From NCBI GenBank assembly GCA_016778765.1, contig JADHOV010000007.1, positions 1 to 64,000 of the forward strand: a stretch of DNA of 64,000 nucleotides, given 5' to 3'. Under the pieces are notes generated by a model. That model searched no databases. It saw nothing but the letters and a program-made list of their open reading frames with translations, and was not told where the DNA came from. Of the stretch, positions 58,862 through 64,000 are shown piece by piece; position 1 is the stretch's first letter, and every line of letters begins with the position of its first letter. Origin of the DNA: Paracoccaceae bacterium. Lineage in GTDB: Bacteria; Pseudomonadota; Alphaproteobacteria; Rhodobacterales; Rhodobacteraceae. Position numbers and translations under genes: made by a program.

Positions 58862-59671
58862 CTATAAATCCTTCGCCGAAAGCGCAGAGGCCGTAAATTG
58901 CCCCAGCTGCTGTGCGTTTTCAGTGGTTAATTTATTAAACGTGTCAAACAAGGCCGCGTTCAAGGCCATTCCCTCTGGCGATGTTTGAAACGCAAGATAA
59001 GCGGTTAGCTCATCATCGGAAAGCGGTGAATACGCCATATGCATATATCCCAAAAGCCACTCTTCAATTTCTTTGCTCAAGGCTTCTTGATCCGATTGCA
59101 TCAATGTAAAAATTTGCCCCTGATCAAGCTTTAAAGCCTCGGCCTGTGAAAGGGCCTCGAGAAAGGCAAACCGCGCTTCGAACGCGCCGGCAAGGTTTTG
59201 TTTGACCCAATCCATCTCTTTGATCGCAGACCGCAAAAGCTGCGGCCGCCGTTTGCCCTGAGCTTCGGCCTCAAGCACTAGCTCGATCACATACTCTTCA
59301 ATGGAAGGATCAGTGATCGCCCGACGCGCGCTTACCTCTAGCTGGCTTACCTGCACCCCCAAGTCGCTGTTGTAAAACGCAATGAGCCTATCAGCTGAGG
59401 TTGCAGGCAAGGCCTTTGCAAACATCGCCTTGACCCGCGAGGACAGGCTGTTTTTGTCATAAATCTTGGCAATCGAGGCCCCAAAGCCGCCCCTCGTAAC
59501 GCCCTGCAGATAGGCGTCTGCGGTGGCGTTTGCATCGGCAAGCCCTTCTTCGCTGACAATCTCCACCAGCTCATCTAAGTACAGCAATTGATAAAGCTGC
59601 TCAGAGGGCTGCGCAATCAGCGCCGCACAACTGCTCCAAAACAGCAATAAACTTATCCGAATGATCCGCAT
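58862..59671 (-). CDS. DUF2059 exported protein
   Basis: 269 residues. A signal peptide (about 1-20, ending IAQP-like AALIAQP) precedes an all-helical domain with a YQLLYLDELVEIVSEEGL pattern and a C-terminal block MHMAYSPLSDDELTAYLAF, which fits the DUF2059 family. Family members are periplasmic and of unknown role. It has its own promoter region and is upstream of rplU on the same strand, separated by 177 bases. Confidence 0.75.
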   Translation of the reverse strand: MRIIRISLLLFWSSCAALIAQPSEQLYQLLYLDELVEIVSEEGLADANATADAYLQGVTRGGFGASIAKIYDKNSLSSRVKAMFAKALPATSADRLIAFYNSDLGVQVSQLEVSARRAITDPSIEEYVIELVLEAEAQGKRRPQLLRSAIKEMDWVKQNLAGAFEARFAFLEALSQAEALKLDQGQIFTLMQSDQEALSKEIEEWLLGYMHMAYSPLSDDELTAYLAFQTSPEGMALNAALFDTFNKLTTENAQQLGQFTASALSAKDL

Positions 59672-60069
59672 TTCAGCCCCCTTACCTCTAGATGAAAACT
59701 AATCTAATCGGCGCGAATGGCAATGCTTGCATATTCACAGATGTTAAAAGAGCATTTAAGTTCAGCCATCTTGAACCCCGCGCCACTGACCTGCTGCCGT
59801 GTTGGTTTGTTTTGCGTTACCAAACGAAAGCGATATCCGTGATATGATCTGCGCGCTGCCGCATTGCATGGCCTGGTTCAGAAATTTGCCGCGCTTTACA
59901 ACTTGTAAAAAGCCACGATGCAAAATACTTCACTCCAGCGCCAAACCCTTCCTAAACAGTTTCTTTCAGCCGAGAGGTTGAACAGAAAAGAAAAGCCCAT
60001 TGAGCAGTGGTTCTTTGTGACATATTCTGATTAAAGAGTTTGACTGAAAACCGCGTTGAAGGAAATGAA
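59672..60069. other. Intergenic region between divergent genes
   Basis: About 400 bases between the DUF2059 gene and the dCTP-deaminase-like gene. It must hold both promoters. No reading frame with a family pattern, no tRNA, and no clear RNA structure is seen. Confidence 0.4.
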
Positions 60070-61146
60070 ATGTCCGGTGTGCTAGCTTGTCAAGAAATTG
60101 CGGATTTGATTGAGCGGGGCCGGATTGCATCAGAGCCTGACATTATCCCTGCGCAGATCCAACCGGCAAGCCTTGATCTGCGGTTGGGAAACACTGCATG
60201 GCGGGTGCGCGCCTCTTTTTTGGCAGGAAAAGACGCCAAGGTTGAGCAGCGCCTGGCAGATTTTGAAATGCATAAAATAGATTTAAGCTCTGGCTATGTT
60301 TTGGAAAAGGGCTGCGTTTATGTGGTGCCGTTAATGGAGCGGTTGAACCTGCCCCAAGACGTGCAAGCCGTCACCAACGCCAAAAGCTCGACCGGCCGCC
60401 TTGATCTGTTAACGCGCGTGATCACCGACCAAGGCACCGAATTTGACCGTGTACCCGCGGGATATCAAGGCCAGCTTTACGCCGAAATTTGCCCTAGATC
60501 GTTTTCCGTCTTGGTGCGCCCCGGAATGCGCTTGAACCAAATCAGATTTCGAAGCGGCCAGGCTATTCTATCGGATAGCGAGTTGCTGGAGCTCCATCAG
60601 GCTGAAACATTGGTGAATGGTCCAGCGATCATAGATGATGGGTTAGGGTTTTCGGTTGACTTAAAACCGCGTCAGGGCAGTTTGGTCGGATATCGTGCCA
60701 AGCCGCATACAGGCGTGATCGATTTGGAACAGATCGGGGCCTATGAGCCGGCAGATTTTTGGGAAGAATTACACAGCCGCAACGGACAAATTATTTTGGA
60801 TCCCGGCGCGTTTTACATTCTTGTCAGCCAAGAAGCGGTTCATATCCCGCCTGATTATGCCGCCGAAATGGCCCCGTTTCTGGCCATGGTGGGCGAATTT
60901 CGGGTGCATTATGCGGGGTTTTTCGATCCGGGCTTTGGCCATGACGCAGCCGGTGGCGGCGGCTCGCGGGGCGTTTTAGAAGTGCGCTGCCATGAGGCCC
61001 CGTTTGTGCTTGAACATGGGCAAATCGTGGGGCGGTTGATTTACGAAAGAATGCGCGCTCGGCCCAGTCAGATTTATGGTGCCGGCATTGCGTCGAATTA
61101 CCAGGGCCAAGGGTTGAAACTTTCCAAACATTTCAAAGCCGCTTGA
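60070..61146 (+). CDS. 2'-deoxycytidine 5'-triphosphate deaminase-family protein
   Basis: 358 residues built from two dUTPase/Dcd-like halves. The first (about 1-175) has PAQIQPASLDLRLGNTAW, NAKSSTGRLDLLTRVITDQG near residue 100 and AEICPRSFSVLVRPGMRLNQIRFRSG; the second (about 185-355) repeats the fold with EFRVHYAGFFDPGFGHDA and EVRCHEAPFVLEHGQIVGRL. This double form is the alphaproteobacterial version of dCTP deaminase, which supplies dUTP for thymidylate synthesis. ATG 60070 follows AAGGA; the TTG at 60040 is less likely. Confidence 0.88.
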   Translation: MSGVLACQEIADLIERGRIASEPDIIPAQIQPASLDLRLGNTAWRVRASFLAGKDAKVEQRLADFEMHKIDLSSGYVLEKGCVYVVPLMERLNLPQDVQAVTNAKSSTGRLDLLTRVITDQGTEFDRVPAGYQGQLYAEICPRSFSVLVRPGMRLNQIRFRSGQAILSDSELLELHQAETLVNGPAIIDDGLGFSVDLKPRQGSLVGYRAKPHTGVIDLEQIGAYEPADFWEELHSRNGQIILDPGAFYILVSQEAVHIPPDYAAEMAPFLAMVGEFRVHYAGFFDPGFGHDAAGGGGSRGVLEVRCHEAPFVLEHGQIVGRLIYERMRARPSQIYGAGIASNYQGQGLKLSKHFKAA

Positions 61147-61154
61147 CCGGCGAA

Positions 61155-61826
61155 TTACTCTTCCTCGAATAATTCGCTTTGCTCTTGGGGCTCTTCGCTC
61201 ACCTCATACTCATCCTCTGACGGAGCAGATGGATCGAGCCCTATGCCCGGCCGGCTTTCGAGCAATCCGGCGGCGCGCAATTCTTTAAGTCCGGGCAGGT
61301 CACGGGCGCTTTCCAAACCAAAATGATCGAGGAAATGCGGCGTCACCACGAATGTGGTTGGACGGCCCGGCGTCATGCGCCGACGCCCAAATCGAATCCA
61401 CTCCATTTCGAGCAATTGATCAACCGTGCCCCGCGAAACGCTGACACCGCGAATTTCTTCGATTTCCGCCCGTGTGACAGGTTGATGATAGGATATAATC
61501 GCTAAAGTTTCGATCGCTGCGCGGCTCAGCTTGCGGGTTTCAACGGTTTCTTTTTGCATCAAAAAACCAAGATCAGCGGCGGTGCGAATGGCCCAGGCTT
61601 CGCCAATTTTGACAACATGAACCCCGCGCCCCTCGTAGCGTTTTCTTATCCGAAGCAAAGCCTCGGCAGAATCGCAACCATGGGGCATGCGATCATTCAG
61701 TTGTTTCACCGTAATTGGCTCTGCACTGGCAAATAAAATAGCCTCAACCATCCGCTCTTGCTCGCCCATCGGGGGGGCCTCGAACAAACTTTCTGAAGGG
61801 CGGTCATCACTTAGATCAGAGGTCAT
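61155..61826 (-). CDS. scpB: Chromosome segregation and condensation protein ScpB
   Basis: 223 residues. Two winged-helix regions with MVEAILFASAEPITVKQLND near residue 26 and ALETLAIISYHQPVTRAEIE-type AIETLAIISYHQPVTRAEI near 110, then RGVSVSRGTVDQLLE and GRPTTFVVTPHFLDHFGL. A Glu-rich tail follows. ScpB binds ScpA and SMC to form the bacterial condensin. Overlaps scpA by 11 bases. Eight bases separate its stop from the convergent dCTP-deaminase-like gene. Confidence 0.95.
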   Translation of the reverse strand: MTSDLSDDRPSESLFEAPPMGEQERMVEAILFASAEPITVKQLNDRMPHGCDSAEALLRIRKRYEGRGVHVVKIGEAWAIRTAADLGFLMQKETVETRKLSRAAIETLAIISYHQPVTRAEIEEIRGVSVSRGTVDQLLEMEWIRFGRRRMTPGRPTTFVVTPHFLDHFGLESARDLPGLKELRAAGLLESRPGIGLDPSAPSEDEYEVSEEPQEQSELFEEE

Positions 61827-62619
61827 TTACAGCTCCGTCTTTCTTTCTTAATTCAATCGCGGCAAAATTCTCTTCTTGCCGAATTTCAACATGGCCGGCC
61901 TTGGCCAGTTCGAGCGTGGCCGCAAATGTTGCGGCAGTGGCGGCGCGCCGGCGCTGAGGGTCAGCCAGCCAATCATTCGGGATATAACTGGCGATATCCG
62001 TCCATTTTGCCGCGTATCCGATCAGACCATGCATGCGTTCCAGCGCCTCTTCCATCGTGAACACGTTGTTGCGATCCATCAGAAAGGGGCGGAATTCATC
62101 GCGCGTGCGGATTCGCGAATAGGCTTGCATCAAATCCAATAAGGTTGCAGTATAATTCACTTTTTTAACGCGCTCTACGGTCTCAGGCAGGCCGCGCACA
62201 AAAAAATCGCGGCCCTTTTGATCTCGTGCCATCAAGCGCGCTGCCGCGTCTCGCATGGCTTGCAAACGCTCCAATTGAAAGGCCAGATGCGCGGCAAGCT
62301 CTTCCCCGCTGGGGGCTTCATCCGAAGGGTCAGGCGGCAGTAAGAGCCGCGATTTCAAGAAGGCCAGCCAAGCCGCCATCACAAGATAATCGGCCGCCAA
62401 TTCCAAACGCAATTTTTTGGCCCGCTCGACAAAGGCCAGATATTGCCGCGCCAAAGTCAAAATGGAGATTTTCATCAAATCGACTTTCTGCGAGCGCGAC
62501 AGCGTCAACAATAAATCCAACGGCCCTTCAAACCCATCCACATCCACGATCAAAGCTTCCGCGGCGAGGCGGTCTTCAACCGAAAGCGTGGCGTCACTTT
62601 GAGAGAATAGGTTTTGCAT
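61816..62619 (-). CDS. scpA: Chromosome segregation and condensation protein ScpA
   Basis: 267 residues, the kleisin of the SMC complex. FEGPLDLLLTLSRSQKVDLMKI near residue 30, YLVMAAWLAFLKSRLLLPP near 80 and the C-terminal winged helix (TFAATLELAKAGHVEIRQEENFAAI) are typical. The stop region overlaps the start of scpB, and nagZ is 64 bases upstream on the same strand. Confidence 0.96.
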   Translation of the reverse strand: MQNLFSQSDATLSVEDRLAAEALIVDVDGFEGPLDLLLTLSRSQKVDLMKISILTLARQYLAFVERAKKLRLELAADYLVMAAWLAFLKSRLLLPPDPSDEAPSGEELAAHLAFQLERLQAMRDAAARLMARDQKGRDFFVRGLPETVERVKKVNYTATLLDLMQAYSRIRTRDEFRPFLMDRNNVFTMEEALERMHGLIGYAAKWTDIASYIPNDWLADPQRRRAATAATFAATLELAKAGHVEIRQEENFAAIELRKKDGAVNDL

Positions 62620-62683
62620 AAAGATCCTGCTATCTTGCGCTCACACGCTGCGCATTGGCGGCGGTGATGTCAACCATCCTTGG

Positions 62684-63640
62684 CTAAGGATCGCAGCGTC
62701 TGTGCAAAGCCGCCAAGGCACGCCGCTGCCCCTCTGGGCTTAAAACGCCGCTTGCCGCAGCGATTTGTTGCATGTCATCCAGTCTCCCATTGCAATGCAA
62801 AATCACATCGCAGCCGGCGGCTAAGGCGGCCGTGCTGCGTTCTGCCAAGCTGCCCCCGAGCGCCTCCATCGAGATATCATCGCTCATTAAAAGGCCATCA
62901 AAGCCAATTTCTTTGCGGATTAATCCGATCATTTTTGGGGAAATTGTGGCCGGCAGATCGTCAATTTCCTCATAAACCACATGCGCGCTCATGCCCATCG
63001 GCCAGTCTTTCAAAGCCGCAAAAGGCTTGAAATCATTTTCGCGCAATTCAGCCAATGATGCGCCCACCCGCGGCAGCTGCAAATGGCTGTCAACGCGCGC
63101 CAAACCATGACCAGGCATATGTTTTAGAACGGGCAAAACGCCTTCATCAGCCAAGCCCTGCACCGCGGCAGCCCCCATGACAGCCACCTGCGCCGCCTCA
63201 TTGGAAAAACAGCGATTTTGCAAAATAGGGTGCGTTTCAGCGCGCGCAATATCCAGACAAGGCGCGCAATTCACGTCAATCCCGTAGCCGCGTAATTCTC
63301 GTGCAATCGCTTGATAGCGGCTTTGAATATGCGCGGCGCGCTGGTCGGCCGGCAAATCACGGCTATCTTCAAGCGGTGGCGGCCAATCGCTCGCCATGGG
63401 GGGACGTAATCGTTGAACCCGTCCTCCTTCTTGATCGATCAAAATCGGCGCGTGCCACCCGACGGCATCGCGCAAGGAAACGCAGAGCGTTTTCACCTGA
63501 TCGGCGCTGGCGATATTTCGGGCAAAGAGGATAAATCCAAATGGATTGGCGCGTTGAAAAAAACGTTCTTCTTCAGGGTTAAGAACCGGCCCCGCACAGC
63601 CAAAGATGAAGGGGCCAAATTCGGGCGCTTGACTTGGCAT
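62684..63640 (-). CDS. nagZ: Beta-N-acetylhexosaminidase (family GH3)
   Basis: 318 residues. NagZ removes N-acetylglucosamine from anhydromuropeptides during wall recycling in the cytoplasm. LIDQEGGRVQRLRPP near residue 60, the KHMPGHGLARVDSH block near 165 with the catalytic histidine, and LLMSDDISMEALGG near 235 with the nucleophile aspartate are intact. ATG 63640 overlaps the SPOR gene stop by one base (TGATG), so I prefer it to the longer frame. Confidence 0.95.
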   Translation of the reverse strand: MPSQAPEFGPFIFGCAGPVLNPEEERFFQRANPFGFILFARNIASADQVKTLCVSLRDAVGWHAPILIDQEGGRVQRLRPPMASDWPPPLEDSRDLPADQRAAHIQSRYQAIARELRGYGIDVNCAPCLDIARAETHPILQNRCFSNEAAQVAVMGAAAVQGLADEGVLPVLKHMPGHGLARVDSHLQLPRVGASLAELRENDFKPFAALKDWPMGMSAHVVYEEIDDLPATISPKMIGLIRKEIGFDGLLMSDDISMEALGGSLAERSTAALAAGCDVILHCNGRLDDMQQIAAASGVLSPEGQRRALAALHRRCDP

Positions 63641-64000
63641 CACCGAGCAAGAATAGGAATACAATCCACATCGCCAGCCACCATCGTTGCACAAAAGCGC
63701 TTTGCATCATCGATATCGGCAAAACCTACAGCGCGCAGACGATAAAAATCGCGGCCACCACTTGTGGCTTTCACGATTAAACGATCACGCCCGCGCATAA
63801 AGCTAGAAAACCTTTTGTCCAAGCGCAACCATTCGGCCTTCGCAACCGCTTCACTGTCAAACGCGCCCAATTGCACCAAGGCTGATCCTGCTAAGATATC
63901 CGACGGGCTCAAATCGCGCACTGAGGCCACTTGCGCGGCGCGCGCTGACCCGATGGGCGCCAGGTTTGACGGGCGTTTGGGTGGCCGAATTGCTTGCGCC
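63640..64000 (-). CDS. SPOR-domain protein, C-terminal part (partial)
   Basis: 120 codons of the 3' end; the gene continues past the window edge. A Pro/Ala-rich linker leads to a SPOR domain (ALVQLGAFDSEAVAKAEWLRL, then YRLRAVGFADIDDAKRFCATM and DVDCIPI). SPOR domains bind septal peptidoglycan lacking stem peptides, so the protein probably acts at division sites in the periplasm. The SPOR-nagZ-scpA-scpB order is standard in Rhodobacteraceae. Confidence 0.88.
   Translation of the reverse strand, partial: AQAIRPPKRPSNLAPIGSARAAQVASVRDLSPSDILAGSALVQLGAFDSEAVAKAEWLRLDKRFSSFMRGRDRLIVKATSGGRDFYRLRAVGFADIDDAKRFCATMVAGDVDCIPILAR

Noticed and set aside
58842-58865. Hairpin with a short T run at the end of the DUF2059 gene
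   Set aside because: The T run is on the plus strand, where there is no gene upstream; on the minus strand no T tract follows.
61150-61177. Inverted repeat spanning the convergent stops of the deaminase-like gene and scpB
   Set aside because: Stem is AT-rich with a long loop and lacks a T tract, so a terminator role is not supported.

Overview
The window looks like a chromosomal segment of a marine alphaproteobacterium of the Rhodobacteraceae (Roseobacter group). The case rests on several lineage-typical features: a suf operon headed by a single-cysteine Rrf2/IscR regulator with an Irr-type (ICE) box over its promoter, olsBA ornithine-lipid genes, the ChpT phosphotransferase, a DUF5930-type M23 peptidase next to a bactofilin, a long Ala-rich bL21, and a small RNA with two CUCCUCCC loops that matches the Rhodobacterales 'cuckoo' (CcsR-like) family. 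I see no rRNA or tRNA genes and no CRISPR array.

Layout. Positions 1-8000 are an AT-richer accessory stretch in decay. It holds a DMT/EamA transporter with three lesions, a frameshifted UPF0149 gene, a cupin split by TGA, an EF-hand gene split by TAG, a frameshifted serine-recombinase remnant and a truncated phage tape-measure gene. Intact genes among them are a metallophosphoesterase, a tiny secreted protein, an unfamiliar two-gene unit (4183-5390) and a proline-racemase-family enzyme whose two catalytic cysteines are Ser and Thr. From 8050 on the sequence is compact core genome without an obvious broken gene, apart from a decayed SRAP duplicate near 26.6 kb.

Core blocks: lpdA/DUF924/MFS/queA/AsmA-like (8-16 kb, minus); bcp, DUF455, M23 peptidase and bactofilin (16-19 kb, plus); crotonase, trmFO, methyltransferase, gluQRS, hisI and a NifU-like scaffold (19-24 kb); a spacer with the sRNA (24.4-25.2 kb); a DmdA/GcvT-like enzyme, a DUF1127 gene and SRAP (25-28 kb); the suf operon iscR-iscS-sufBCD-two membrane proteins-sufS (28.6-36.1 kb, minus); mfd, hemB, gyrA (36-46 kb); M32 peptidase, heme A synthase, tRNA methyltransferase, ThiE-like protein, olsBA, chpT (46-52 kb); the rplU-rpmA-lysE-GNAT-obgE-proB-proA string (52-59 kb, minus); and a dCTP-deaminase-family gene convergent with SPOR-nagZ-scpA-scpB (60-64 kb).

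Functional themes are Fe-S cluster assembly under iron control, tRNA modification, cell envelope and chromosome maintenance, and proline synthesis. The most notable non-coding element is the minus-strand sRNA at about 24774-24870 with two anti-Shine-Dalgarno loops and a strong terminator, plus a third such motif in a hairpin 200 bases upstream.
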